Position numbers and translations under genes: made by a program
Part shown: in pieces, positions 43,430 through 52,087 of the stretch
Numbering within the stretch: position 1 is the stretch's first letter
Layout of the letters: each line of letters starts with the position of its first letter
Assembly (NCBI GenBank): GCA_001804815.1
Contig: MHBI01000101.1
Coordinates: 170,791-234,790 of the forward strand
Length of the DNA stretch: 64,000 bases
Direction of reading: 5' to 3'
DNA from: Lentisphaerae bacterium GWF2_50_93
Lineage (GTDB): Bacteria; Verrucomicrobiota; Lentisphaeria; Victivallales; GWF2-50-93
The notes under the pieces: model-generated
What the model was told of the DNA's origin: nothing
Databases searched by the model: none
The model's input: only the letters and a program-made list of their open reading frames with translations

Positions 43430-44932
43430 ATGTTCGAATCAGTACAGTTTGATGCTTTCACGACAGTATTCATCATAGTTGTCGACATCATCATCTGCGG
43501 CGTCGTCGCCGTCCACATCCTCCTGAACAAGCACGAGGAGGCCACCTCGGCGCTAGCCTGGCTCATCATTGTGTTCTCATTCCCGATCGCCGGCACCTTG
43601 CTGTACATAGTTTTCGGCATAAACAGGATATACACCAAGGGAGTCGACATACAGAATGCGAACGACTTCGTGAGCTCCCTCAAGCACGATCCCAAGCTTG
43701 TGCTGGCTGGGAAATATTTTGAAACATCCAACAGGCATATATACAAGACGGAAAAACCCCAGGACTATCCCATATTCTGCTCAAGCCTCGACAAGCTGAT
43801 GCCGGACACGATGCCTCTCACAGGGAACAGGCTGGAGCTTCTCCTTGACGGTACCAAGGCTTATCCGAAAATGATCGAGGAGATTGAAAAGGCAAAAAGC
43901 ACCATCCATCTGCAGTCGTTCATCATCATGGACGACGATGTCGGGAAGACGATACTCAACCGTCTTGAATACAAGGCGAAAAGCGGGGTCAAGGTAAAAA
44001 TCATATATGACAAGTTCGGAAGCGCAAAGGCCCTGTTTTCGTTCCTCATCAGGAAATACGGCAAGAATATTCCGAATTTCGAGATGCGCCCGTTCTCACA
44101 GTTCAGGCTCAAAGCACCTTGGGGCATACAGCTGCGGAACCACCGGAAGGTGCTCGTCATCGATGGAAAGACGGCCTTTGTAGGCGGGATAAACATAAGC
44201 AACGACAACATCAGCGGGCTGAGCAGTCCCGACCATTACATCCACGATCTGCACTGCATGATCAACGGACCCGCCGTAGGAGAGCTACAGATGTCGTTCC
44301 TGCGCGACTGGCATTATGTCTCGACTGATCATCCGGTAGAACTCCTGATCGAGGAACATTTCCCCCTGTCCGAACCTTGCGGGGACTCGATCGTGAGGGT
44401 CATCGATTCAGGTCCCGGACAGAACTACCTGGCATCCGAGAAGCTTTTCATGACCGCTGCCGCTACCGCCCAGAAGTACGTATGGATAATGACTCCGTAT
44501 TTCGTTCCCGACAAACCGTTCTGGAAGCTGCTGTGCACCGCTGTTGCGCGCGGTGTTGAGATCAGGATCATTGTTCCGAGGAACAACAACCACTGGTATG
44601 CCCAGTATGCTACCCAGAGCCTTTACTCCACGCTTCTTGAAGCTGGAATAAAAATCTATGAGAAAGAAGGATCCTTCTCCCATGCCAAGGCCGTCCTGGT
44701 CGACGGAGTCTGGGCCATCATGGGCTCCAGCAACTGCGACGTCCGCAGTTTCAGGCTGAACTATGAACTGGATTTCGTCGTAATGCAGGGCGATTTCCTG
44801 GACGTCCTGCACTCGCAGTTCCAGAAGGAAATGTCGGAATCCAAGGAAGTCCTTCTCGAGGACATTCTCAACAAGAAACTCCCCCAGCGCCTGCTTGAAA
44901 ACGCCTGCTCGCTGCTTACGCCGATACTGTGA
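43430..44932 (+). CDS. cls: Cardiolipin synthase (PLD superfamily)
   Basis: 500 residues. Two N-terminal membrane spans (about 10-30 and 42-63) precede two HKD motifs: HRKVLVID (H238, K240, D245) and HAKAVLVD (H418, K420, D425). The spacing and the WGIQLRNHRK and TPYFVPD contexts fit ClsA, which condenses two phosphatidylglycerols to cardiolipin at the inner membrane. AAGGGA is upstream of the ATG. It is divergent from thiL by 119 bases. Its 3' end leads into an imperfect hairpin shared with the convergent gene. Confidence 0.94.
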   Translation: MFESVQFDAFTTVFIIVVDIIICGVVAVHILLNKHEEATSALAWLIIVFSFPIAGTLLYIVFGINRIYTKGVDIQNANDFVSSLKHDPKLVLAGKYFETSNRHIYKTEKPQDYPIFCSSLDKLMPDTMPLTGNRLELLLDGTKAYPKMIEEIEKAKSTIHLQSFIIMDDDVGKTILNRLEYKAKSGVKVKIIYDKFGSAKALFSFLIRKYGKNIPNFEMRPFSQFRLKAPWGIQLRNHRKVLVIDGKTAFVGGINISNDNISGLSSPDHYIHDLHCMINGPAVGELQMSFLRDWHYVSTDHPVELLIEEHFPLSEPCGDSIVRVIDSGPGQNYLASEKLFMTAAATAQKYVWIMTPYFVPDKPFWKLLCTAVARGVEIRIIVPRNNNHWYAQYATQSLYSTLLEAGIKIYEKEGSFSHAKAVLVDGVWAIMGSSNCDVRSFRLNYELDFVVMQGDFLDVLHSQFQKEMSESKEVLLEDILNKKLPQRLLENACSLLTPIL

Positions 44933-44934
44933 AG

Positions 44935-45058
44935 AATGGATTAATGGATTGCTGGATGATTGGATGACTGGGAATTGAAATTTGCATTTGAAATCCTTAA
45001 CTCCAGAAAATTAATCTTATACCCATTCATCCAGCCATCCATTAATCCAACCATCCTT
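44935..45058. repeat. TGGAT-type inverted repeat between convergent genes
   Basis: GGATTAATGGATTGCTGGAT on the left (about 44938) pairs with CATCCAGCCATCCATTAATC on the right (about 45029), leaving a large imperfect hairpin between the cls and pseudopilin-fusion genes. It could terminate transcription from both sides. The right arm is nearly identical to 21701-21741 reversed. Confidence 0.7.
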
Positions 45059-45059
45059 T

Positions 45060-47351
45060 CTATTTAATATTCTCCCTCCAGTTTGTTCCTGCGAAGCCGG
45101 AGGCATGGCCGTCGCAGAAGAGGACGTTGCCGTACTTCTTGTGATTATGGGGCTTGTCCCAGACGACTGCGGTGTCAATGGAAGTCGACTCGTTGAGTCC
45201 GCCGCGATATCCATATGAACAGTTATCGTCGGTGATTTCATTGTTGTCCGGTATCGTGTCGGTAGTCGAGGGGCAGGTATACATCCTTACATTCTCCAGA
45301 TAACCGCCGGAGCGCAGCATCTCGAGGCCTCTTGCTCCATCGTATGGGGGGAAGCACTCCTTGTTCTCCTGTGAATACATCCTTATCGCGAGTCCTATTT
45401 GTTTCAGGTTGCTGGTGCATGAGATCCGGCGTGCCTTTTCGCGCGAGCAATTGACTGGCGGCATGAACATCCCGACGAAGACAAAAAACAGGAATACAAA
45501 CAGCAGGACCTCCCACACATTGAGGTTTTTCGAGAAGATCGAAGTCTGTGCTGGTTTGGCCGGATCAGCCTTCTCTGGAGCCGGCTTCTCCTTCCTTGGC
45601 TTGCTCAGTACGCTTATTACCGCCCCAACACCGAGCAGGACGAAGCTGAGAATCACATAATGCCAGTAGTTGAACTCCTTCAGAAGCAGGAATATCCCGT
45701 GCAGCACCGGAATACCCAGCAGGACCGCCACAGGGATGATCCCGCACCTTATCATGTACGCGATCGCAAGACCGAGGAAGACTGCCGAAGATATCAGGAC
45801 ATATGCTGTCGAACCAGCGGCCGCGAAACTCGCAATCATCGCGACAGAGGCTGCACAGAATGCGACTATCGCAGGGAACCTGTCATTGAAGAACATTGAA
45901 ATAATTATCATGGATACTCCCCAAAGGAGGAAAACTGTCGACGGGAACGAAAAACCTATTCCGGTCAAGGCTTCATGCGAGGGATTCCAGACACCGACGC
46001 CTATGGCAAGAAGGGTTGAACCAATCACGCAGAGGATTATGCTCCTGAAATAGATCCCGGAGAAAAGTACTGCGGCCGTCAGGAGCGCACCGAACAGCTT
46101 CCAGTTGAGATCCGCCGGCACGTGCACGGTTATTCCTGCGGTCAGGATCGCGCCAAGGACGTAGGGGACTGCGAGATAGATGTAGTTGTAATCGCCGTTC
46201 TTCCAGAATACATACGCAAGCGAAGCGCCTGCTATCAGGAAGAGGACTGCCGGGTTCCAGAAGAATGCAGGCCCTAGCAGGCTGCCAGCCAGGAATTTCC
46301 CGTTCAGCACAAGTATTCCGATGGCTGCCAAAGGCACAAGCGAAACAAGCACTTCCGTAACTCCGGCCTTCTTGCCGTAGTTCCGCAGCAACTCTATCTG
46401 CAGGAGCGCGAACAGGATGATGACCGGGATGAAATCTCCTGCGGCATACTTGAATTCAAACACGTATGCCACGGTGGTCTGGTGTACGACCGCGCCGAGG
46501 AACAAGACCAGGGAGAATAGCCACGCCATGCCGCGGCTGAAAAGGAACTGCCTGTCCTTGTCTTTCCCGAGGGACTCGCCTGATGGAGTCGCCATCGCTC
46601 CTGCGAACATCGCAACTCCGCCTGCAAGCAGGACGAGCCATCCTCCGAGCCAGACGTTCCTCAGGATATCCTTTATCGCCGGGTCGTCGGAAATGATGAA
46701 TGCCATGACAGGCGACATGAAGAAGTTCCAGACCAGTACGATCATTGTTCCGGCAACCAGGTATCTGCTGAAATCGAATAGGAGCTTCTGCCTCATGAGG
46801 AAAATTTTTGCTCCGGAAAGCAGCATGAATGCGAGTGCCGCAACCAGTGAGACCTCCTTCCCGTCGTTTGATATGCTGTCTACGCCTATTCCGGTGCCAA
46901 CAATGAACATAGCGACATATATCATCAGCGACACGGCATCATCAATTGACTTGCGAAGGATGACCAGGAGCGATATTACCGCGAACAGGGCGATCTCGTA
47001 CAGGGCCATGGCGGACGTGCACATGAATTTGTCGAAAAGAGTGTCGCGTTTCTCCCAGATCGGCTCGAAGATCCCTGAAATCCCGTAGATGATGGCAATT
47101 ACACTGAGGCAGTAGACGATGTTCGCACCGCTGCCTATCACGTACTTTTTGATGATAGTCGAAGAATTCTTCTGAATCCTGAAAATGGACTCATTGATCT
47201 GCTTTGTCGGGTCGGGAAATCTCGTCGGAGCTTCTGGAGTGCTGGATTCTTCATTTAATTCGTTGAATTTATTTTTTACCGCCTCCTTTTGTTCGTCCGT
47301 CAGGTTCTGGGCTCTTGCAATGCCATCCGCCAGGAAATTCATGTCCGAGTT
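45060..47351 (-). CDS. Polytopic membrane protein fused to a pseudopilin-like H-X9-DG domain
   Basis: 763 residues from the ATG at 47351, with AAGGAGGG eight bases upstream. Residues 1-70 are soluble and acidic. Residues about 75-600 are a continuous membrane block of roughly 18 spans, with no motif I recognise. A linker (KPRKEKPAPEKADPAKPAQ) leads to one more span and then CSREKARRISCTSNLKQIGL and AIRMYSQENKECFPPYDG, and the C-terminus has HKKYGNVLFCDGHASGF, the H-X9-DG signature of the DUF1559-type pseudopilins common in PVC bacteria. Those are normally small proteins with a prepilin leader; here the leader is missing. Assembly into a pilus is unlikely. The function is unknown. Confidence 0.75.
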   Translation of the reverse strand, partial: NSDMNFLADGIARAQNLTDEQKEAVKNKFNELNEESSTPEAPTRFPDPTKQINESIFRIQKNSSTIIKKYVIGSGANIVYCLSVIAIIYGISGIFEPIWEKRDTLFDKFMCTSAMALYEIALFAVISLLVILRKSIDDAVSLMIYVAMFIVGTGIGVDSISNDGKEVSLVAALAFMLLSGAKIFLMRQKLLFDFSRYLVAGTMIVLVWNFFMSPVMAFIISDDPAIKDILRNVWLGGWLVLLAGGVAMFAGAMATPSGESLGKDKDRQFLFSRGMAWLFSLVLFLGAVVHQTTVAYVFEFKYAAGDFIPVIILFALLQIELLRNYGKKAGVTEVLVSLVPLAAIGILVLNGKFLAGSLLGPAFFWNPAVLFLIAGASLAYVFWKNGDYNYIYLAVPYVLGAILTAGITVHVPADLNWKLFGALLTAAVLFSGIYFRSIILCVIGSTLLAIGVGVWNPSHEALTGIGFSFPSTVFLLWGVSMIIISMFFNDRFPAIVAFCAASVAMIASFAAAGSTAYVLISSAVFLGLAIAYMIRCGIIPVAVLLGIPVLHGIFLLLKEFNYWHYVILSFVLLGVGAVISVLSKPRKEKPAPEKADPAKPAQTSIFSKNLNVWEVLLFVFLFFVFVGMFMPPVNCSREKARRISCTSNLKQIGLAIRMYSQENKECFPPYDGARGLEMLRSGGYLENVRMYTCPSTTDTIPDNNEITDDNCSYGYRGGLNESTSIDTAVVWDKPHNHKKYGNVLFCDGHASGFAGTNWRENIK

Positions 47352-47397
47352 CATAGACCTGCCCTCCTTATCTTTTGACACCTTTGCGCTTTCCGTG

Positions 47398-47491
47398 CTA
47401 TCATTTGCTATCTTTTACTATCATACAATATTTTAACTTTTTGTCAAGTACCATTTGACATTATTTAATACTATTTTATAGTGTTTGATAG
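47398..47491. promoter_or_regulatory. Divergent promoters with phased CTATC operators
   Basis: Rightward: TTGACA (47455-47460), 16 bases, TATAGT (47477-47482). Leftward: TTGACA (rc of 47442-47447), 16 bases, TATGAT (rc of 47420-47425). CTATC occurs at 47398, 47408 and 47418, exactly ten bases apart, just downstream of the leftward -10; its complement GATAG lies at 47487-47491, right after the rightward -10. A repressor binding both start regions is inferred. Confidence 0.7.
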
Positions 47492-47616
47492 TAAATGGAG
47501 GAAATACAGTCCTCAGTCGTCAGCAGCCAGCAAGCATAAAGCGATTTAAGGTTCTTGTTGGTGTTCACAGCGTGTTCTTGAAAAACTTTAATACAAATAT
47601 AGGAAAGGACTAAAAC

Positions 47617-48072
47617 ATGGAAAACCAAGTCAATCAGGGGCCTAAATGGTACACAATCCGGGAAGCTGCGGAATATCTCTCAATAGGCGAACCGACCCTC
47701 TACAGGTGGATGCGCGACGGGAAGATGACTTTCAGGAAAATAGGCGATTCCACCCGTTTCCTGAAGGAGGATCTCGACGCCTTTGTACAGGTCTTCCCCA
47801 GCGCCAAGGATGCCGACCAGGTCAAGGAGATCTGCCATGTCTGCCATCACGACAGGCTTGTCGACGGACATTTCAGGACGACCGGGCTCAACTATTTCAG
47901 GCCCGCCAAGACAAAGTTCTGGAGCTTGAAGGGAAGCGACATCAGCTCGCACGCCAAAATGTGCACCAGATGCGGCGCCATCACACTCTTCGGTGATCTC
48001 AGGAAATTGAACGCGTTGAAGACGGCGGAGGAAAAGGAGGAAGTCGCAACTGAAGAAGTAATGAATAACTGA
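47617..48072 (+). CDS. Excisionase/MerR-type HTH protein with a C-terminal zinc ribbon
   Basis: 151 residues; AAAGGAC lies seven bases before the ATG. Residues about 8-60 are an excisionase-family winged HTH (WYTIREAAEYLSIGEPTLYR, RKIGDSTRFLKEDLDAF). Residues 75-130 hold CHVCHHDRLVDGHF and MCTRCGAITLFGDL, two CxxC pairs consistent with a zinc ribbon, then a helical acidic tail. It is divergent from the pseudopilin-fusion gene and is a good candidate for binding the shared operator. The HTH could equally control another gene. Confidence 0.85.
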   Translation: MENQVNQGPKWYTIREAAEYLSIGEPTLYRWMRDGKMTFRKIGDSTRFLKEDLDAFVQVFPSAKDADQVKEICHVCHHDRLVDGHFRTTGLNYFRPAKTKFWSLKGSDISSHAKMCTRCGAITLFGDLRKLNALKTAEEKEEVATEEVMNN

Positions 48073-48464
48073 ACGTCCAACATTCAATCCTCCTTCGGAG
48101 GAAACTTTGAACATCGAATGAAAATATTGTTTAAAAACACCGGTGATAAATCCAATTGTTAAGGATTGAGCCCGTGAACTGGAAAAATATAAATTATTTT
48201 TCTGATACAGGAATTATCAAGACACGCTGAAGCTGTGAAATCCAACATGGAAAAACTGCATCCTTATCCATTCCCAACGGCTTCCGTTCTGGACAGAAGC
48301 TGCGGATGCATTTGTTTGTAGTTAACGCATTCTTGCGTGTCTCTTTGCTTTTAAACTACAGCCAACAATGGCTTAAAACTTAACACTTGAGACTTATAAC
48401 AAATTGCCGGCGGGACGCCAGCGCTCCATTCAAATCCTAATTTCAAGTTACGAGTTTCCAGCAA
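48073..48464. other. Non-coding gap with a decayed family B element
   Basis: TCCTCCTTCGGAGGA near 48090 is a hairpin behind the HTH gene. From about 48325, TGTAGTTAACGCATTCTTGC resembles the left end of the 41106 element, and TTGCCGGCGGGACGCCAGCG resembles its inner hairpins. No gene is seen. Confidence 0.5.
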
Positions 48465-50756
48465 TCATCTTTTATGCAGGAAGAACGCCCTGGCGGCCAT
48501 CTTGGCTTTTGATCTGCTGTCTCCGGAGTCGCGGTCCCGCGAATCCCTGTTGAGGCCGTCGAGTATGTGATGTCGTCCGGATCTGCCTTCTCCGTCGTCC
48601 TTGCTGTTTTCCCAGTGGTTCTTCCAATCCTTGTCGCCCATGTCAGTCTTCAAACTGCGATCCTTGTCTGAATTCTCGCCGGGTTTCCAATCAACATTGT
48701 TCCAGTTGCCGCTGCCATCATATTTCTGCCACTGGTCATCCTGTTTCCTGTAGAGGTTGCCGTCATGGCCGGCATATACGTCCCCGTTGCTTGCCTTAGC
48801 AAGAGATGAATCACCCTTATGCTCTCCAGCAATCCAATTGCCCGATGAATTTTCAGCCCAGCCCCTTGTTCCTCCATTCGGTCCCGTGAAATGCCCCGCC
48901 TCGGCCCAGTTGCCGTCATGGGCAACGACGCTTCTGCCCCAGGAATCATAGCCGTTCTGCCCGCCGGCATGGGCTGCATACCTGTCCGTGAACGGATTAT
49001 ATGCCTGGGAACCCCAGCGCGACCAGTCGGAGCCGTAGGCATATCCCGAACGGCCCCATGCACCTGTCGAAGGATTGTAGAATCCGCTCCAGCCTGCACC
49101 GCCATTCGGACCATAACAAGGATAGCAGGGGCGATAATAGTTCCCCCATGCATAGCTGTAATGTGCTCCGCATCCGTAGGAGAAAAAATATGACGTGCTT
49201 CCTCCGTTATTGGCGTTGACGGCCGCCATCGTGATCATCGCAGCTCCGAACATCAGGGTCTTCGTCGACGATGAATTGAATGCACCGGAGTACCCGCCAG
49301 TGTAGCCGACCACTGCTGTCTCAGGCGTCGATTCATACACATATACATAAGTAGTATTGTAAAGAGGACATTCCGGCGGAATCGTGTAGATCATAGGATC
49401 AACCTTCCTGCAGACCGTCCACGGACCGGCCGCTTTCGCCGACTGAAACCAGATGCCCTGATGACAGCAATAATACACATCGTTCGCCTTCACCACCTGG
49501 AACTGCGTGTTCACGGCATAGGTCATGGTCGTCCCGGGGATTTCAACGAACTTAGGCTCGCCGTCATAAATTACTTTCACAGTGGTCTCGCTGATCTTCA
49601 CGGTCGCCTTATGCGGAACCGATGCAAGCAGTACGGCATCCTTCGCCTGCTGCGTTCCTGGCACGGATGCGAGGACAAATCCAACCGGGCTATCCGGCTT
49701 TATTTTTGCGAATTCCGCAGGCAACGTGGTCGAAGCCGCCTTCCAAGGTCCATTCAAATCCGCTGCGCTGAACCAGCGTCCGGCAACAAGGAAATAATAG
49801 TTCTTGTCGTTCATGTCGAGGAAAAGAGGCGTCAACGGATTTGTCGCATACATCAGCTTGGTTCCAGGAACCGAGGTGAATTCAGCGGGTCCATTCATGA
49901 CGATCAGCTCCGAAGGAACAGTACTTGTGAAGACTTTCGGCAGTTTCCCGTTCGAATTGCCTGAAAGCTTCTTGCGCACATCATCCCAGTCGGCACCTTT
50001 TGGCAGATCGGAGAATTCGGCCGGCAGAGTTCCTGAAAATGTCCAGGGCCCCTTCAAAGGATCCGGGGAAACGAGCCAGCAGCTGTCATTGAGCAGATAA
50101 TACTTGCTGTCAGCCGTATCCTGCAGGATGTTCCAGTTCGTATTGACCGCAAACTTAAGCTTTGTCCCGGCGATGTCCTTGAAGATCGGCTGGCCGATGA
50201 AGGACACGAGCATCGCGGGTTCCTCGCTATAGAATATTGGTGGTGGTTCGAGATTGAGTTTGACTTCGGGGGCATTGGATTTTTCCGGCATGTGCGAGAG
50301 CAGATTTTCCAGGGGGACTTCAAGGCATTTGATCTTTGGGACAAGCTCCTTCACGAGCTTCCTGTAGACGTCAGCCTTTGCATCCGCCATGCCAGGGAAT
50401 CTGACCGCAATGTCCATATTGCTTATGAGGACTGTCCGGGCCTCCCGGTCGACAACCGTGTCCGCCTGCACCGCCATGACTCCGTAGTTCTGGATTCCAG
50501 TTCCTTTCTGGGCGACGTACAGGGCCACACGGAACTGGATCCGAGAATTATCCTTCCAGGAATCTATCTGGGGCTGGAAAAGGACTACAGTATTTCCATT
50601 GTCTTCAAATGCATGGGGCCAGACAATGCCGGTCCGGCCCGCCTGGATTTTCTCGATATTTGTCGCGCCTGCCGGGTTATCTTCGGCGCTGATGATTTGC
50701 GTGGATACAGCTGCACCTAAAAGCACAGCTGCGAAAATCGCGGATTTCAATGGCAT
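48465..50756 (-). CDS. Large secreted protein with repeated GPW modules and Gly/Trp-rich tail
   Basis: 763 residues. A signal peptide spans about 1-24 (FAAVLLGAAVSTQIISAED). Residues about 180-490 hold repeats of a 75-110-residue module, each with a Tyr/Phe-rich strand pair and a GPW motif: DPLKGPWTFSG, DLNGPWKAAS and KAAGPWTVCRK, each preceded by an FAVNTN/YATNP/YAVNT element. A Gly/Ser/Tyr tract (GGYSGAFNSSS) leads to a Trp/Gly-rich tail (residues about 520-763) with GRSGYAYGSDWSRWG-like segments. Similar proteins are annotated as carbohydrate-binding family V/XII. Export to the surface is probable. The start has a strong TAAGGAG site that overlaps the stop of the upstream small gene. Confidence 0.75.
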   Translation of the reverse strand: MPLKSAIFAAVLLGAAVSTQIISAEDNPAGATNIEKIQAGRTGIVWPHAFEDNGNTVVLFQPQIDSWKDNSRIQFRVALYVAQKGTGIQNYGVMAVQADTVVDREARTVLISNMDIAVRFPGMADAKADVYRKLVKELVPKIKCLEVPLENLLSHMPEKSNAPEVKLNLEPPPIFYSEEPAMLVSFIGQPIFKDIAGTKLKFAVNTNWNILQDTADSKYYLLNDSCWLVSPDPLKGPWTFSGTLPAEFSDLPKGADWDDVRKKLSGNSNGKLPKVFTSTVPSELIVMNGPAEFTSVPGTKLMYATNPLTPLFLDMNDKNYYFLVAGRWFSAADLNGPWKAASTTLPAEFAKIKPDSPVGFVLASVPGTQQAKDAVLLASVPHKATVKISETTVKVIYDGEPKFVEIPGTTMTYAVNTQFQVVKANDVYYCCHQGIWFQSAKAAGPWTVCRKVDPMIYTIPPECPLYNTTYVYVYESTPETAVVGYTGGYSGAFNSSSTKTLMFGAAMITMAAVNANNGGSTSYFFSYGCGAHYSYAWGNYYRPCYPCYGPNGGAGWSGFYNPSTGAWGRSGYAYGSDWSRWGSQAYNPFTDRYAAHAGGQNGYDSWGRSVVAHDGNWAEAGHFTGPNGGTRGWAENSSGNWIAGEHKGDSSLAKASNGDVYAGHDGNLYRKQDDQWQKYDGSGNWNNVDWKPGENSDKDRSLKTDMGDKDWKNHWENSKDDGEGRSGRHHILDGLNRDSRDRDSGDSRSKAKMAARAFFLHKR

Positions 50757-50767
50757 GTGGCAGCTCC

Positions 50768-51016
50768 TTAGAAATTCCCGAGGGCTTTTTTGACTTTCTC
50801 CGGCCTATCCTTCTGGAACTCCGGCTGGTTCTTCGTGACGGGTTCCATGTATTCGGCGTTTACAATGATCAGGGAGACTGGAAGTTTCGCCCTTACGGCG
50901 ATCAATCCACCTTTTCCAGGTCCACCAGCGCGGATCCACCTGTCCTTTGCAAACCCAGGTTCACCCCTGGCCCTCCCTGTTTTTATTGGAAAGTTAAAAT
51001 AAACTCGGATTTTCAT
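50768..51016 (-). CDS. Possible small upstream protein coupled to the GPW-repeat gene
   Basis: 82 codons from the ATG at 51016, ending 11 bases before the next ATG. Its TAA stop forms part of TAAGGAG, the ribosome site of the following gene, which suggests coupling. The second half (GGLIAVRAKLPVSLIIVNAEY) looks protein-like; the first half is Gly/Arg-rich and unusual. There is no signal peptide. It may be real or chance, and the family is unknown. Confidence 0.4.
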   Translation of the reverse strand: MKIRVYFNFPIKTGRARGEPGFAKDRWIRAGGPGKGGLIAVRAKLPVSLIIVNAEYMEPVTKNQPEFQKDRPEKVKKALGNF

Positions 51017-51185
51017 AATGCATAACCTGCTTGTTGAAAACATTTCATTAAATTCATGAGTTTTTTTATGAATCTGCTCTGTAAAAATCCAAGTACCATG
51101 CTAACGTATCCGTTCCTAAAAAATATTTTCCTTTTATAGTAGTAAGTTTTGTTTCACAGAACGTTAACCATGAACGAGGTAATTT

Positions 51186-52082
51186 GTGAGCTACACTATC
51201 ATTGTGTTTGTAAAACAGGTGCCGGACACCAAGAATGTGACCGGCGAGGCGATGAAGCCGGACGGTACGGTCAACCGCGCCGCACTTCCCGCCATCTTCA
51301 ATCCTGAAGATCTGAACGCACTTGAGCTTGCTCTCCAGCTCAAGGACAGATTCGGGGCGAAAGTAATCGTAGGTACAATGGGACCACCCAACGCATCGGA
51401 AGTCCTCCGCCAGTCCCTCTACAGGGGCGCGGATGAGACAGTGCTTCTGACCGACAGGGCGTTCGCCGGAGCCGACACCCTTGCAACCAGCTACGCACTC
51501 AGCTGCTGCGCAAAGAAAATCGGAAAGTTCGACCTCATACTCTGCGGAAGACAGGCAATCGACGGCGACACCGCCCAGGTTGGCCCGCAGCTCGCGGAAA
51601 AACTCAATCTCCCCCAGATCTCATACGTCGAAGAAGTCATCTCCCTCGACAAGAACAAGGTCAGGGCGAAACGCGCGATCGAAGGCGGATTTGAAATACT
51701 TGAGTCGCCCCTTCCGGCGCTCATGACAGTCATCGACGCGAACGATCCCCGTCCTCCGGCCGCCAGCAGGCTCATGAGGTTCAAGAAGGCCAAGACGAAG
51801 ACCGAGCTTCTCGCGCAGCATGCAGGCGCAAACTACACCGACGCCGAATTCATCGAAGGTGAAATGCAGGAGCTCAAGAAGAAAAGCCTATGGATAAACG
51901 AGTTGTCCGCCACCGAAGCCGGCGCCGACCTCGAACGCACAGGACTCAAGGGCTCCCCCACCAAAGTCAAACAGATCATGAGCGTCATCCTCAAGGGCGG
52001 GACTTTCAAGAAGATCGAACCGACCGAGGAAGGGATCAATTCTCTCATGCATGAACTAATCGAAGACCATACTCTAGGGTGA
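51186..52082 (+). CDS. etfB: Electron transfer flavoprotein, beta subunit
   Basis: 298 residues with a GTG start at 51186 (GAGG six bases upstream). The ETF fold signatures are VFVKQVPDTKNV at residue 8, PEDLNALELALQLKDRFGAK near 42, DLILCGRQAIDGDTAQVGPQ near 117 and an AMP-binding region beyond. ETF-beta binds AMP and docks to the acyl-CoA dehydrogenase encoded two genes downstream. The next gene (etfA) begins at 52088, after GGGTGAT. This looks like a standard dehydrogenase-coupled ETF rather than a bifurcating FixAB-type set, but cofactor type cannot be decided here. Confidence 0.95.
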   Translation: MSYTIIVFVKQVPDTKNVTGEAMKPDGTVNRAALPAIFNPEDLNALELALQLKDRFGAKVIVGTMGPPNASEVLRQSLYRGADETVLLTDRAFAGADTLATSYALSCCAKKIGKFDLILCGRQAIDGDTAQVGPQLAEKLNLPQISYVEEVISLDKNKVRAKRAIEGGFEILESPLPALMTVIDANDPRPPAASRLMRFKKAKTKTELLAQHAGANYTDAEFIEGEMQELKKKSLWINELSATEAGADLERTGLKGSPTKVKQIMSVILKGGTFKKIEPTEEGINSLMHELIEDHTLG

Positions 52083-52087
52083 TAAAA

